Source of the DNA: Tessaracoccus defluvii
GTDB lineage: Bacteria > Actinomycetota > Actinomycetes > Propionibacteriales > Propionibacteriaceae
Direction: 5' to 3'
Length of the DNA: 64,000 nucleotides
NCBI RefSeq assembly: GCF_014489575.1
Contig: NZ_CP060789.1
Location: forward strand, 3,782,001 to 3,846,000
In this document: positions 18,402 through 27,161 of the stretch, piece after piece
Position numbering within the stretch: position 1 is the stretch's first letter
Layout: each line of letters opens with the position of its first letter
The notes under the pieces: model-generated
The model's database searches: none
What the model saw: only the letters and a program-made list of their open reading frames with translations
What the model was told of the DNA's origin: nothing
Position numbers and translations under genes: made by a program

Positions 18402-19481
18402 GTGGCTACGCCTGCCCTGACCTCGGCCCGACTCGTCGCGCAACGGCTCGTCGGGTCCCCCTTCCCCGACCCGACGTCCGCCGTCTCCGCGTTCGGCGCG
18501 ATGCAGGGGCAGGACCTGCCTGGCGTCGTCGCGTCGGCCGCTCTGCGGTCCTCGGGGGCGGTCGCGGACGTGCTGACGGCGCTGGACGACGGCCGCCTCG
18601 TGCGCGGCTACCCCATGCGCGGCACCGTCTTCCTGATGGACGCCGCCGACGTCGTGTGGGCGACGCAGCTGTGTGCGGAGCCGAGCCTCAGGGCCGCGGC
18701 CAACCGGAGGCACCAGCTCGGGCTGGACGCGCAGCAGATTGAGCGGGCCGGCGGCATCGCCGAGGAGGCGCTCGACTCCGGGCCTATGTCGCGGGCCGAT
18801 CTCTTCGCCGTGTGGGAGGCCGCCGGGCTCGCGCCGGCGGGCGGCCGCGGCTACCACATGCTGTTCACGCTCATCGCCGCCACCCGACTCGTCTACGGGC
18901 CCTGGAACGGGGCCGACCAGGACGTCGCGCTCGTGCGGCAGTGGCTGCCGGGGGCGGCGGGGCTGGCCGAGAGGTTCGACGGCGACCGGACGGCCGCCGT
19001 CGCCGAGTGGCTGCTGCGCTACCTGACCTCGCACGGCCCGGCCACCGTCAGGGACTTCGCGTGGTGGACCAAGCTGACGCTCGGCGAGATCCGCCGTGCG
19101 CTGCCTCTCATCGTCGACCGTCTCGAGACCGACGGCGCCGCCGAATCCAGCTACTGGCGTCCCGGCTTGCACGACGAGGTCCGTGCCGTCGGCAGGACGG
19201 CGGCCCAGCCGCTGCTCCTGCCCGGATTCGACGAGTACGTCCTCGGCTACGCCGACCGGTTGTTCGCCATGGCCGACGACCATCACCGGCGCCTGGTGCC
19301 CGGCAACAACGGGGTGTTCAAACGGTCGGTGGTCATCGGCGGCCGCGTCGTCGGCACCTGGACACGGGCCGGGCGGCCGGGCAGACGGACCCTCGAGATC
19401 GATGGCTTCGTGCCGATCTCCGAGGCGGCACGCCGCCGCCTGGAGGCGCGCTACGGCGAGTTCCCGTTCGCCGCGGACTGA
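18402..19481 (+). CDS. winged helix DNA-binding domain protein (HTH_42, AlkZ/YcaQ-like)
   Basis: A 359-residue protein of the family containing the AlkZ and YcaQ DNA glycosylases. Near residue 32 it has AMQGQDLPGVV, equivalent in position to the glutamine-containing catalytic motif (QxQ or QxD) of that family. Further family landmarks are LVRGYPMRGTVFLM and LLLPGFDEYVLGYADR. The GTG start follows a short gap after the amine oxidase gene. Glycosylase activity is plausible but not proven, since most actinobacterial members are untested. Confidence 0.78.
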   Translation: MATPALTSARLVAQRLVGSPFPDPTSAVSAFGAMQGQDLPGVVASAALRSSGAVADVLTALDDGRLVRGYPMRGTVFLMDAADVVWATQLCAEPSLRAAANRRHQLGLDAQQIERAGGIAEEALDSGPMSRADLFAVWEAAGLAPAGGRGYHMLFTLIAATRLVYGPWNGADQDVALVRQWLPGAAGLAERFDGDRTAAVAEWLLRYLTSHGPATVRDFAWWTKLTLGEIRRALPLIVDRLETDGAAESSYWRPGLHDEVRAVGRTAAQPLLLPGFDEYVLGYADRLFAMADDHHRRLVPGNNGVFKRSVVIGGRVVGTWTRAGRPGRRTLEIDGFVPISEAARRRLEARYGEFPFAAD

Positions 19482-19482
19482 C

Positions 19483-19977
19483 TCAGGACACCGGCACGTA
19501 CAGGTCGGTGCGGAGCGTGGCCGGATCGGTGGTGGGGGAGGGCTCCGTGACGTACACCTCGCCCATCCTGTCGCCGGGCCGCAGCCCCTGCGCGGAGACG
19601 AAGGCCATGAGGGTCTCCCAGGCTCCCGGAAGGCTGTCGTACGGCCCGACGTGCGTCGAGACGGCCAGCCTGCCGCCGGGCAGCGTCGAGGGCCGCACGC
19701 CGTCCGTCTCGTCAAAGACCCGCTCGACGGGGAAGCCGATCTCGATCGAGAACGTCCCGGCAGGGTCCCCCTCGTAGACGGCGAGGGCCGGGCCGGTCAA
19801 TCGGACGCCCAGGGCCACGGTGACCGCGACGACGCGCTGGTACCCGGCGTCGAAGAGCGATGGCAGGTCGGCCAGCGTCACGTCGTCGTGGCGGACGACG
19901 GCTGTCGTCGTCACAGGGACGTCCTCCAGGACGGTCGGATCCGCCCAGCCGGTGGGATGGTTCACAAAGGTGCTCAA
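19483..19977 (-). CDS. GyrI-like small-molecule-binding domain protein
   Basis: About 164 residues from TTG 19977, chosen because AGGAGG lies 7 nt upstream; a longer frame to 20001 has no such site. The protein reads as a single GyrI-like/SOUL-type ligand-binding domain: repeated VAVTVALGVRLTGPALAVYE and GGRLAVSTHVGPYDSLPGAW are typical of the effector domain of AraC/MerR regulators, here without a DNA-binding domain. Stand-alone members may bind or hydrolyse small hydrophobic compounds. Its stop is 1 bp from the convergent winged-helix gene. Confidence 0.72.
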   Translation of the reverse strand: MSTFVNHPTGWADPTVLEDVPVTTTAVVRHDDVTLADLPSLFDAGYQRVVAVTVALGVRLTGPALAVYEGDPAGTFSIEIGFPVERVFDETDGVRPSTLPGGRLAVSTHVGPYDSLPGAWETLMAFVSAQGLRPGDRMGEVYVTEPSPTTDPATLRTDLYVPVS

Positions 19978-20027
19978 CTCGATACCTCCTGGTTCCTGCA
20001 CTGATCCTGCACGCCGAGCATGACACA

Positions 20028-20064
20028 GGGGCGCCGGGTGGGGAACCCCCTCACCCGACGCCCC
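20028..20064 (-). terminator. hairpin terminator after glnK
   Basis: GGGGCGCCGGGTG pairs with CACCCGACGCCCC across an 11-nt loop, with one A/C mismatch. It lies 12 bp after the stop of glnK in the direction of transcription. No long T run follows, which is common in high-GC actinobacteria. Confidence 0.55.
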
Positions 20065-20075
20065 AGGCCGATCGG

Positions 20076-20414
20076 TCAGATCGCAGCCGCGCCCTTTTCG
20101 CCGGTGCGGATCCGCACCACCTCGTCGATGGGTGTGGACCAGACCTTGCCGTCGCCAACCGCTCCGGTCCGCGCGGCCTCGGTGATCACGTCGATCACGG
20201 CCTCGACCTCCTCATCCTCGACGAGGACCTCGATCTTCGCCTTGCTGATGAAGTCAATCGTGTATTCCGCTCCCCGGTAGACCTCCTTGTGGCCCCGCTG
20301 CCTGGCGTAACCGGAGCATTCGGTGACGGTCATGCCTGCGATGCCGTGGTGGGCAAGCGCGATCTGCACCTGGGTCATCATGGTGGGCTGGACGATTGCT
20401 GTGACGAGTCTCAT
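20076..20414 (-). CDS. glnK: nitrogen regulatory protein P-II
   Basis: A 112-residue PII signal protein that senses 2-oxoglutarate and ATP/ADP and gates the ammonium channel. The T-loop GHKEVYRGAEYTIDF contains the tyrosine modified by adenylylation in actinobacteria, and the C-terminal RIRTGEKGAAAI is the conserved ATP-binding segment. The ATG overlaps the amtB stop by 4 bp (ATGA), giving the standard amtB-glnK operon. No glnD is visible in the window. glnB would be an equally valid symbol; context favours glnK. Confidence 0.92.
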   Translation of the reverse strand: MRLVTAIVQPTMMTQVQIALAHHGIAGMTVTECSGYARQRGHKEVYRGAEYTIDFISKAKIEVLVEDEEVEAVIDVITEAARTGAVGDGKVWSTPIDEVVRIRTGEKGAAAI

Positions 20415-21739
20415 GCGTCGACATCCTCTCGGGCGGGAACGATCAGCGTCTGGCGGACGCCGTAGGTGGTGTAGCCGACCGCGCTCAGGTCGTAGCCGGT
20501 CTCTGCGTGCTCGGCGGTGTCGATGCCCTGCGTCTCGACGGCGTCGGCGACCCGCAGGCCCAGCGTCTTGTCGAGGACCTTGGCGATCACGAAGGTGACC
20601 ACGAAGGAGTAGGCCAGCACGGCGAAGGCGCCGACGGCCTGGCGCCACAGCTGATCGATGCCGCCGCCGTAGAAGAGGCCCGCGACGCCGGCCGGCGAGG
20701 CAGGATCTGCGACGAGGCCGATCAGGAGGGTGCCGACCAGTCCGCCGACGAGGTGGACGCCGACGACGTCGAGCGAGTCGTCGTAGCCGAGCCGGGTCTT
20801 CAGGCCGATGGCGAAGGCGCAGAGCACGCCGGCGGCGACGCCGACGATCAGCGCGCCGAGGGGGCTGACGGAGGCGGCGGCCGGGGTGATGCCGACGAGG
20901 CCTGCGACGATGCCGGATGCGGCGCCGAGGCTGGTGGCGTGCCCGTCACGGAGGCGCTCCACGACCAGCCAGCCGAGCATGGCGGCGGCCGCGCCGGCCA
21001 GCGTGTTGATCCAGGCGACACCGGCGGTGGCGTTGGCGCCGAGCGCAGAGCCCGCGTTGAAGCCGAACCAGCCGAACCACAGGAGGGCCGCGCCGAGCAT
21101 GACGAGGGTCAGGTTGTGGGGTCGCATCGGGACCTTGCCGAAGCCCAGCCGTGGGCCGATCACGATGCACAGGGCGAGCGCCGCGGCGCCCGCGTTGATG
21201 TGGATGGCGGTGCCGCCTGCGAAATCGAGGGCCTGGACGGTGTTGGCGATGAAGCCGCCCTTCTCGGCGGTGCCGCCGTCGAAGGAGAACACCCAGTGCG
21301 CGGCCGGGAAGTAGACGAGCAGCGCCCAGACTGCGGAGAAGACCATCCAGGCGGAGAACTTCATCCGGTCGGCCACGGCGCCCGAGATGAGCGCGACGGC
21401 GATGATGGCGAAGGCCGCCTGGAAGCCGGCGAAGACGAGGGCGGGAACCGTGAAGGTCGCCAGCTCCGGGTCCATCATCCCCTTCAGGAAGGCGAACTGG
21501 AGCGGGTTGCCGACGACTCCGCCGATCGACTCGCCGAAGGCCATGGAGTAGCCGACGACGACCCATAGGACGCCGACGATGCCCATCGTGGTGACCGACA
21601 TCATCACCATGTTGAGGACGCTCTTGGCGCGGACCATGCCACCGTAGAAGAACGCGAGACCGGGGGTCATGAGGAGGACCAGGGCGGCGCTGGCCAGAAC
21701 CCAGGCGGTGTCGCCCGTATCGATTTCAAGGATTTCCAT
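20411..21739 (-). CDS. amtB: ammonium transporter
   Basis: A 442-residue Amt/Rh channel with about eleven transmembrane helices. Typical segments are LLMTPGLAFFYGGMVR, FAGGTAIHINAGAAALA (first pore histidine region), WFGWFGFNAGSALGAN and VGVHLVGGLVGTLL (second histidine). ATG 21739 (MEILEIDTGDTAWVL) is chosen; upstream codons in frame lack a ribosome site. It forms an operon with glnK. A candidate GlnR-type box lies about 50-65 bp upstream, consistent with nitrogen-starvation control. Confidence 0.93.
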   Translation of the reverse strand: MEILEIDTGDTAWVLASAALVLLMTPGLAFFYGGMVRAKSVLNMVMMSVTTMGIVGVLWVVVGYSMAFGESIGGVVGNPLQFAFLKGMMDPELATFTVPALVFAGFQAAFAIIAVALISGAVADRMKFSAWMVFSAVWALLVYFPAAHWVFSFDGGTAEKGGFIANTVQALDFAGGTAIHINAGAAALALCIVIGPRLGFGKVPMRPHNLTLVMLGAALLWFGWFGFNAGSALGANATAGVAWINTLAGAAAAMLGWLVVERLRDGHATSLGAASGIVAGLVGITPAAASVSPLGALIVGVAAGVLCAFAIGLKTRLGYDDSLDVVGVHLVGGLVGTLLIGLVADPASPAGVAGLFYGGGIDQLWRQAVGAFAVLAYSFVVTFVIAKVLDKTLGLRVADAVETQGIDTAEHAETGYDLSAVGYTTYGVRQTLIVPAREDVDA

Positions 21740-21785
21740 GACCCGAATCCTGCTGGGTCCAGATGTCGGCCGACTCACCGATCCG

Positions 21786-21822
21786 GTAACGGTGGCGCAA
21801 CGATGATCGGGCCGGAGGTAAC
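21786..21822 (-). promoter_or_regulatory. candidate GlnR-type operator upstream of amtB
   Basis: On the + strand GTAAC, six bases, GCAAC (21786-21801) matches the actinobacterial GlnR half-site pattern gTnAC-n6-GaAAC except for one base. A further GTAAC lies 32 bp away (21818-21822), about three helical turns. Position upstream of amtB-glnK fits. Found by eye only. Confidence 0.4.
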
Positions 21823-21850
21823 GGCTGCGCTGCGCCGGATTTCCGGCGTG

Positions 21851-22342
21851 TTACCGAGGGCGGATGACGCCCGCCCCCACGATGCGCTCGACGTCGCCGT
21901 CCGCGAGGGCGCGCCACGTCCCGTCGAACGTGAAGGAGGCGTACGCAGATGTCGGATACCAGGCGGCGGCGTCGTCGGCGCCGTCGGGATCGGACGCGAA
22001 GGTCAGGTCGGCCACGAGCGAGGGGATGGTGGGGGCATGGCCGACGACGAGCAGGCCCGTGACGTCGTCGGACACCTCGCCGATCCGCCGCAGCAGCGTG
22101 GAGGTGCCGCCGCTGTACAGGTCGTCCAGATACTCGGCCGGGATCCCGAGGCCGAGCGCGGTGAACGTCTCGCGCGTTCGCGTCGCCGTCGACACCAGCG
22201 CCAGCCCGAGGCCCAGGCCCCGCAGCGCCACCCCGGCGGCCTGCGAGTCGCTCACCCCGCGGGGAGCGAGCCGGCGTGCGTGGTCTCCGTGCACGTTGTA
22301 GGGCTCGGTCTTGGCGTGGCGCATGAGCACGAGTCGTCGCAT
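21851..22342 (-). CDS. SixA-like histidine phosphatase
   Basis: A 163-residue phosphohistidine or small-molecule phosphatase of the RHG family. The catalytic motif is LMRHAKTEP (RH with the phosphorylated histidine), with a second histidine in LLVVGHAPTIP and the conserved STATRTRET. SixA of E. coli dephosphorylates histidine phosphotransfer proteins; actinobacterial homologues are often only called RHG phosphatases. It is a short single-domain gene in a run of minus-strand genes and 45 bp from the downstream methyltransferase gene. Confidence 0.85.
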   Translation of the reverse strand: MRRLVLMRHAKTEPYNVHGDHARRLAPRGVSDSQAAGVALRGLGLGLALVSTATRTRETFTALGLGIPAEYLDDLYSGGTSTLLRRIGEVSDDVTGLLVVGHAPTIPSLVADLTFASDPDGADDAAAWYPTSAYASFTFDGTWRALADGDVERIVGAGVIRPR

Positions 22343-22387
22343 GGCGGCAGCCTACCGAGCGCGGAACGCCTACGCCGGGACGGAGCC

Positions 22388-23392
22388 TCAGGGGTTGACG
22401 GCGACGATCAGGTCACGGCGGATGGAGGAGTCGACGCGGTGGGCGAAGCTCTCCCACGCGCCACCCGTCTGCACCACCAGGCCGGCATCGGTCAGCTTCG
22501 CGGCGAGGTCCTCGCGGGTCAGACCGAACGTGTTCCAGGCGATGCCGATGGCGCCGCCGTGCATGAGCTGCGACGCCCACACCGGGATCGCCTCGCCCAG
22601 CAGGCCGGCGGGGGAGCGGTCGCGGCGGCCGGACGTGCCCCGGACGTCCGTGGTCGCCCCGTGCGCGACGCCGTACGGCGCGTCGGTGACGATGGCGTCG
22701 AACTTCTTGCGGCCGAACAGGTCCGCGGAGGTGCGGGTGTCACCTGTGAACGACGTGACGTGCAGTGTCGTGTCCTCGAGGGTGACGGTGGCGTCGAGCC
22801 GCTTGCCGATGGTCTTGCCCTCGCGGCGCACGTTGGTGACGTCGGCGGTGTGGCGGATCCGCTTGCGGCGGAGGTAGGTCTTGTAGAACGAGGCCTGCTG
22901 TTCGAAGGCCTTGGCGTCGCCCTCGACACCGTAGGCGTCGTGGCCCAGCATCAGCGCGGTCGACAGCGTGGTGCCGCGGCCCGCCAGCGGGTCGAGGATC
23001 TGCCGTGGGCCGCTGGGCTCGCGGGTGACCGCTGCGAGGGTCACCCCGACGAGGAGCTGCGTGAACTGCTCGTTCGTCTTGCCCTGGTACTTCGGGATCG
23101 TGACGAGGTCGTCGTCGAGCACGAACGGGTCGGGCAGCGCGACGGGGCGCAGGAGGTCGCCGACCTCCTCGAACAGCGCGAAGCAGGCCGACTGGGCGGC
23201 GACGGTGGCCAGGTGCCCCGGCAGCAGCTCATCGGATGCGAAGGACAGGTAGTCGACGCCGGCCAGGTTCGCACCCTCGATGTCGCGTGCGAACGGCGCC
23301 GTCAGCTCCAGTTCCGCGGCTGTGAGCGGGCCCGACTCGCCGGCGTAGACGCGGTTGGCCGAGGGCGTGCGGAGCATCAGGTAGCGAGGCAT
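22388..23392 (-). CDS. Trm11/THUMP-like SAM methyltransferase
   Basis: A 334-residue methyltransferase from ATG 23392 (MPRYLMLRTPSANRVYAG). The SAM-binding motif is ILDPLAGRGTTLSTALMLG and the catalytic TDAPYGVAHG is a DPPY-like NPPY variant of N2-guanine or N6-adenine methylases. The layout resembles the Trm11/Trm-G10 group of tRNA guanosine methyltransferases, with a divergent N-terminal half. RNA is the likely substrate; DNA is not excluded. The gene is divergent from the crcB pair, with 59 bp between starts. Confidence 0.75.
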   Translation of the reverse strand: MPRYLMLRTPSANRVYAGESGPLTAAELELTAPFARDIEGANLAGVDYLSFASDELLPGHLATVAAQSACFALFEEVGDLLRPVALPDPFVLDDDLVTIPKYQGKTNEQFTQLLVGVTLAAVTREPSGPRQILDPLAGRGTTLSTALMLGHDAYGVEGDAKAFEQQASFYKTYLRRKRIRHTADVTNVRREGKTIGKRLDATVTLEDTTLHVTSFTGDTRTSADLFGRKKFDAIVTDAPYGVAHGATTDVRGTSGRRDRSPAGLLGEAIPVWASQLMHGGAIGIAWNTFGLTREDLAAKLTDAGLVVQTGGAWESFAHRVDSSIRRDLIVAVNP

Positions 23393-23451
23393 CTGCCCAG
23401 TTTCCCACACCGCCGCCGGTGTCGGCTCGCGCGTGTGGTTGGCTGACACCG

Positions 23452-23817
23452 ATGGAGCAGTGGTGGAAGCGGGCCGGCGTGATCTTCGCCGGCGGGGCGG
23501 TGGGAACGGCGTGCCGCGCCCTCCTCCTCCACGCCCTGGACCAGCAGACCGTGGCGCTGGCAGTGGTGAACCTGACCGGCTGCCTGCTCATCGGCGTCGT
23601 CAGCGGCTGGTGGGGCGCCAGAACCTCGCTGCTGCGGCTGTTCCTCGCCGTCGGCGGGGTGGGGGCCTTCACGTCGTGGTCGTCCCTCGCGCTCCAGGGG
23701 ATCCAGGATCCGGTGGCCACTGTCGTCGTCGTGGTGGAGGCTCTGGCCGGCGTCGGGGCCGCGGGCCTCGGACACCTGCTCGGGGCGCGCACGCAACGGC
23801 GGAGGCGGCCCGCATGA
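23452..23817 (+). CDS. crcB: fluoride channel Fluc/CrcB (first, divergent copy)
   Basis: A 121-residue protein with four transmembrane helices. The family N-terminus appears as GGAVGTACRALLLH and the conserved Asn/Gly helix as VVNLTGCLLIGVV. The central GFCGGFTTFST motif is altered to GVGAFTSWSS, so this copy is the divergent half of a pair. The stop overlaps the ATG of the second crcB. Paired crcB genes in Gram-positive bacteria form antiparallel heterodimers that export fluoride. Confidence 0.85.
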   Translation: MEQWWKRAGVIFAGGAVGTACRALLLHALDQQTVALAVVNLTGCLLIGVVSGWWGARTSLLRLFLAVGGVGAFTSWSSLALQGIQDPVATVVVVVEALAGVGAAGLGHLLGARTQRRRRPA

Positions 23818-24155
23818 TCCTTGTCTGGGTGAGCCTCGCGGGTGGTCTCGGCGCCCTGGCCCGGGCGCTGGTCGACCGGCTGGTGGTGGTGCGGTGGCCG
23901 GCCTGGTGGGCGACGCTGGGCATCAACCTGGCCGGTTCGTTCGCCGTCGGGGTGGCCGCGGGGGTGCTGCCGGCCGCGGCGTTCGCCGTCGTCGGGACGG
24001 GTTTCTGCGGCGGCTTCACGACCTTCTCGACGGCGAGCTGGCAGGTGGCCCGCGAGCTGGGCCGGAGGCGCCACCGGTTCGCCGTCGCCTACCTGGCCGC
24101 GACGATCGGCGGGTGCCTCGCCGCAGCCTGGCTGGGCGTGCTGGTCAGCTCGTGA
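23814..24155 (+). CDS. crcB: fluoride channel Fluc/CrcB (second, canonical copy)
   Basis: A 113-residue four-helix channel subunit with the canonical motifs GGLGALARAL, GINLAGSFAVGV and GFCGGFTTFSTASWQ; the last lines the fluoride pore and Na+ site. It overlaps the first crcB by 4 bp, which fits co-translation of a heterodimer. The 3' end overlaps the convergent AEC transporter gene by 11 bp. No fluoride riboswitch was recognised in the 59 bp upstream of the pair. Confidence 0.9.
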   Translation: MILVWVSLAGGLGALARALVDRLVVVRWPAWWATLGINLAGSFAVGVAAGVLPAAAFAVVGTGFCGGFTTFSTASWQVARELGRRRHRFAVAYLAATIGGCLAAAWLGVLVSS

Positions 24156-25059
24156 GTAGGACGTAGAGCGTCGGCATGGCGACGATCCCGACAATCAGGC
24201 TCACGGACGTCATGAACGAAGAAAGCTCGACATCGAGGCCTGCCCTGCCGGTGAAGCCGGCGATCATCGACGCGATCGGAGCGAAGAGGACCATGACCAG
24301 CACCAGGCGGACCTCTGTCCCGAAGGGGAGCAACGTCCAACACGCCCAGGCGGCGACGGCGCAGAACGCGTAGCGGACGGCGAGGTGCCTGGCCGCCGCA
24401 GCGTACTTGGACCGGTCCAGCCTGATCTCCAGCCCTAGGCCGATCATGAGCATCGCCAGGAAGGGATTGGCCGCACCGACGAGTCCGGTGAACGCGATCA
24501 CCGGGTCGGGCAGGCGCAGCCGCAGCAGCTGCATCGCGAGCAGCGCGAGGTAGGTGATGAGGACGGGCGAGCCGAGCAGGGTCCGTAGCGTCTCCCGCCA
24601 GCGGCGCCGCCCCGGCTCTCGGCTCAGGGCCATGCCCCAGCCGTAGCCGATGCCGGCCCCGCCCACAGCGTTGCCGATGTCGAACAGTGCGGCATAGAGG
24701 ATGGCCTGCGGGCCCATGAACCCGGACAGGTAGGGCATGCCGAACGCGCCGATGTTGAAGGAGCCCGAGTTGAGCACGGCGAACGCCTGTTCGCGGCGCC
24801 CCCGGCGGCGGGCGAGGAGGTAGCCGATCACCTGCTGGGCGCTGGTGGCGACCAGCCCGATCAGGACGAGCGACAACAGTGCGGTGTCAAGGGTGTATTC
24901 GTTGAAGCTCGTGAGCAGCGCGCACGGCAGTGTGACCGAGAGCACGAGGCGCGACACGAGCGGGAAGTCGCGGATGCTCGCCCAGCCGACCCGCTTCAGG
25001 ACGAGGGCGAGCCCGACGACGGCGACGAGCGAAAGCGCCTTGACCGCGATCTCCACCAT
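24145..25059 (-). CDS. AEC-family transporter (auxin efflux carrier type)
   Basis: A 304-residue integral membrane protein with about ten helices in two halves of five. Family landmarks include LVLSVTLPCALLTSF in the first half, LNSGSFNIGAFGMPYL (the conserved Asn/Gly break) and a C-terminal VSLIVGIVAMPTLYVLL. Bacterial members export organic acids such as malate, or malonate. The gene sits 18 bp upstream of ppa in the same direction and may share its transcript, though the products are unrelated. Substrate not predictable. Confidence 0.82.
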   Translation of the reverse strand: MVEIAVKALSLVAVVGLALVLKRVGWASIRDFPLVSRLVLSVTLPCALLTSFNEYTLDTALLSLVLIGLVATSAQQVIGYLLARRRGRREQAFAVLNSGSFNIGAFGMPYLSGFMGPQAILYAALFDIGNAVGGAGIGYGWGMALSREPGRRRWRETLRTLLGSPVLITYLALLAMQLLRLRLPDPVIAFTGLVGAANPFLAMLMIGLGLEIRLDRSKYAAAARHLAVRYAFCAVAAWACWTLLPFGTEVRLVLVMVLFAPIASMIAGFTGRAGLDVELSSFMTSVSLIVGIVAMPTLYVLLTS

Positions 25060-25077
25060 GGGAGGGCGGGGGCGGGA

Positions 25078-25644
25078 TCAGGCCAGGTTCACGTGGTGAT
25101 GCTCGTACGGCGTGCCCTTGGCCCGCTCGAACGAGGCGGCGACCTCGGCCTCGGCCTCGGAGCGGCCGGTCCAGGTGGCGCCCTCGACGGACTTGCCCGG
25201 CTCGAGGTCCTTGTAGACCGAGAAGAAGTGCTCGATCTCGAGCAGCATGTGCTCCGGAACCGAGCTCAGGTCGGTGATGTGCTTGCGCCGCGTGTCAGCG
25301 GTCGCCACGCAGAGGACCTTGTCGTCGCCGCCCATCTCGTCGGTCATCCGGAACATCGCGACGGCGTAGCACTCGATGAGGCAGCCGGGGAATGTGGGGT
25401 CTGCGCCGATGACCATCGCGTCGAGCGGGTCACCGTCCTGACCGAGGGTGCCCTCCACGAAGCCGTAGTCGTAGGGGTACTGGGTGGAGGTGAAGAGCAC
25501 GCGGTCCAGCCGGAGCCGGCCCGTGTTGTGGTCCATCTCGTACTTGTTCTTCGTCCCCTTCGGGATCTCCACCGTCACGTCGAAGAGGATTCGGCGACCG
25601 GGGTCGATCGGGGTGAAACGGCCGACTGGTGCGTCTTCGGTCAC
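25078..25644 (-). CDS. ppa: inorganic pyrophosphatase (family I)
   Basis: Hydrolyses pyrophosphate to two phosphates. The core [38 protein letters not shown] and ADPTFPGC segments carry the active-site Asp, Lys and Tyr residues; the DGDPLD acidic cluster binds Mg2+. The start is set at GTG 25644 because GGAG lies 8 nt upstream, giving 188 residues, slightly longer than typical with about 15 extra N-terminal residues. An upstream ATG at 25683 lacks a good ribosome site. Divergent from dacB. Confidence 0.92.
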   Translation of the reverse strand: MTEDAPVGRFTPIDPGRRILFDVTVEIPKGTKNKYEMDHNTGRLRLDRVLFTSTQYPYDYGFVEGTLGQDGDPLDAMVIGADPTFPGCLIECYAVAMFRMTDEMGGDDKVLCVATADTRRKHITDLSSVPEHMLLEIEHFFSVYKDLEPGKSVEGATWTGRSEAEAEVAASFERAKGTPYEHHHVNLA

Positions 25645-25724
25645 TTGGAGGGCTCCTATGATTGGTGCGATGTCGGCGGTCACTGCCGGCTGCTACGCGT
25701 CAGAATACCTGTTTGGAGTCCTCA

Positions 25725-27161
25725 GTGCTCAGTCGCCGTCGTACGGTCGAGTGGATCGTCACCGGCCTACTCGGTGGCCTCCTCCTTGCCGGCGGCTTCA
25801 CCGCCGCCGTCTTCCAGCAGCCGTTGCTGGCCGCCGCCGGCCTGACCCGCGACGGGGCCCCCGACACCCTCGATCCGGAGCTGCTCGCGGCGGCGACGAC
25901 CCCGCCTCCGACGGCGCCCGCGGTCGACGGCACGGGCCTCGTCGGCGCCGCCGAGCCGGCCGTCCCGGGGGCGCCGGTGACGCGGGCGCAGTTGGAGGCG
26001 AGACTGGACGCGCTCGACACCAGCCTGCTCGTCCCCGCGGAGGGTGGCGCCACCACGATCGCCTACGAGGTCGTCGACGTCACCACCGGCGAGATCGTCG
26101 CGTCCCGCGGGGCGGCCACGCCACTGATCCCCGCGTCGAACACCAAGACACTGACCGCGTTGGCCGTCATGAACGCCTTCGAGGGCACGGAGACGTTCGC
26201 CACGACCGTCGTCGAGCCGTCCCCTGGCACCATCGTCCTGGTCGGCGGCGGCGACCCGCTGCTGCTGAGCGTCCCCGCCGCGGCCGGGGCCTACCCGCAG
26301 CCGGCGTCGACGCAGGAACTTGCGCGCGCCGTCGCCGAGAAGCTCCGGGCCGCGGGGACCACGACGGTGACGCTCGGCTACAACGCCGACCACTTCGCCG
26401 AGCCCGGCTGGAACGACACCTGGCCCGCCACCTACCGCGACCAGGTCACGCAGCTGTCGGCCCTCTGGGTCGACGAGGGGAAGCTGCCGGCCGGCGGACG
26501 GAGCCGCACCCCCGCGCTCGACGCCGCCAGGACCTTCGCGGAGCAGCTCACGGCAGAGGGGATCGCCGTCGCCGGGGCGCCCGCGCCCGCCGCTGCGGAG
26601 GGGACGGAGCTGGCACGGGTCGAGTCGCTGCCGGTCCACGTGCTGGTCGAACAGGCCATGAACCGCTCCAACAACTCCTTCACCGAGATCCTCGGCCTGC
26701 AGCTGGCGCGCCAGGTCGGCCAGCCGTCCACCTTCGCCGGCGCCGTCGCAGCCATCGAGGGGCAGCTCACCGGTCTCGGCGTCTGGGACGAGGGCACGGT
26801 GCTGCACGACTCGTCCGGCCTGTCCCGCTCGAACCGGATCACGACCCACATGCTCGCCCGCGCCATCCTGCTGCTCGACAGCGAGCCGCGCCTGTCGGTG
26901 ATCCTCGACGGGCTCCCGACCGCCGGCGTCGCGGGCACCCTCTCCGAGAGATTCTTCGACGACACCTCGGCACCCGCCCGGGGGGTCGCGCGGGCCAAGA
27001 CCGGCACCCTCTCCCTCGTCTCGACCCTCGCGGGCACCACCGTCACCGCAGACGGGCGGTTGATGGCGTTCGCGTTCATGATCAACGGGGCCCCGAACGG
27101 CTGGGCAGCCAAGCTGTGGGCGGACCAGGCCACCGGCGTCGTCGCGGGGTGTGGCTGCTGA
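25725..27161 (+). CDS. dacB: D-alanyl-D-alanine carboxypeptidase/endopeptidase (PBP4 family)
   Basis: A 478-residue class C penicillin-binding protein that trims or cleaves peptidoglycan peptides outside the membrane. An N-terminal transmembrane anchor (WIVTGLLGGLLLAGGFTAAV) is followed by the three active-site boxes: Ser-x-x-Lys in PASNTKTLT, Ser-x-Asn in NRSNNSFTE and Lys-Thr-Gly in RAKTGTLSLV. The C-terminal GVVAGCGC is typical for actinobacterial members. GTG 25725 is chosen because TTGGAG lies upstream at good spacing. The stop overlaps the ATG of the DUF2342 gene; dacB-DUF2342-tilS-hpt is a conserved actinobacterial order. Confidence 0.92.
   Translation: MLSRRRTVEWIVTGLLGGLLLAGGFTAAVFQQPLLAAAGLTRDGAPDTLDPELLAAATTPPPTAPAVDGTGLVGAAEPAVPGAPVTRAQLEARLDALDTSLLVPAEGGATTIAYEVVDVTTGEIVASRGAATPLIPASNTKTLTALAVMNAFEGTETFATTVVEPSPGTIVLVGGGDPLLLSVPAAAGAYPQPASTQELARAVAEKLRAAGTTTVTLGYNADHFAEPGWNDTWPATYRDQVTQLSALWVDEGKLPAGGRSRTPALDAARTFAEQLTAEGIAVAGAPAPAAAEGTELARVESLPVHVLVEQAMNRSNNSFTEILGLQLARQVGQPSTFAGAVAAIEGQLTGLGVWDEGTVLHDSSGLSRSNRITTHMLARAILLLDSEPRLSVILDGLPTAGVAGTLSERFFDDTSAPARGVARAKTGTLSLVSTLAGTTVTADGRLMAFAFMINGAPNGWAAKLWADQATGVVAGCGC

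Noticed and set aside
23393..23451. Fluoride riboswitch before the crcB pair
   Set aside because: The 59-bp gap is short and lacks the conserved fluoride aptamer blocks I would expect.
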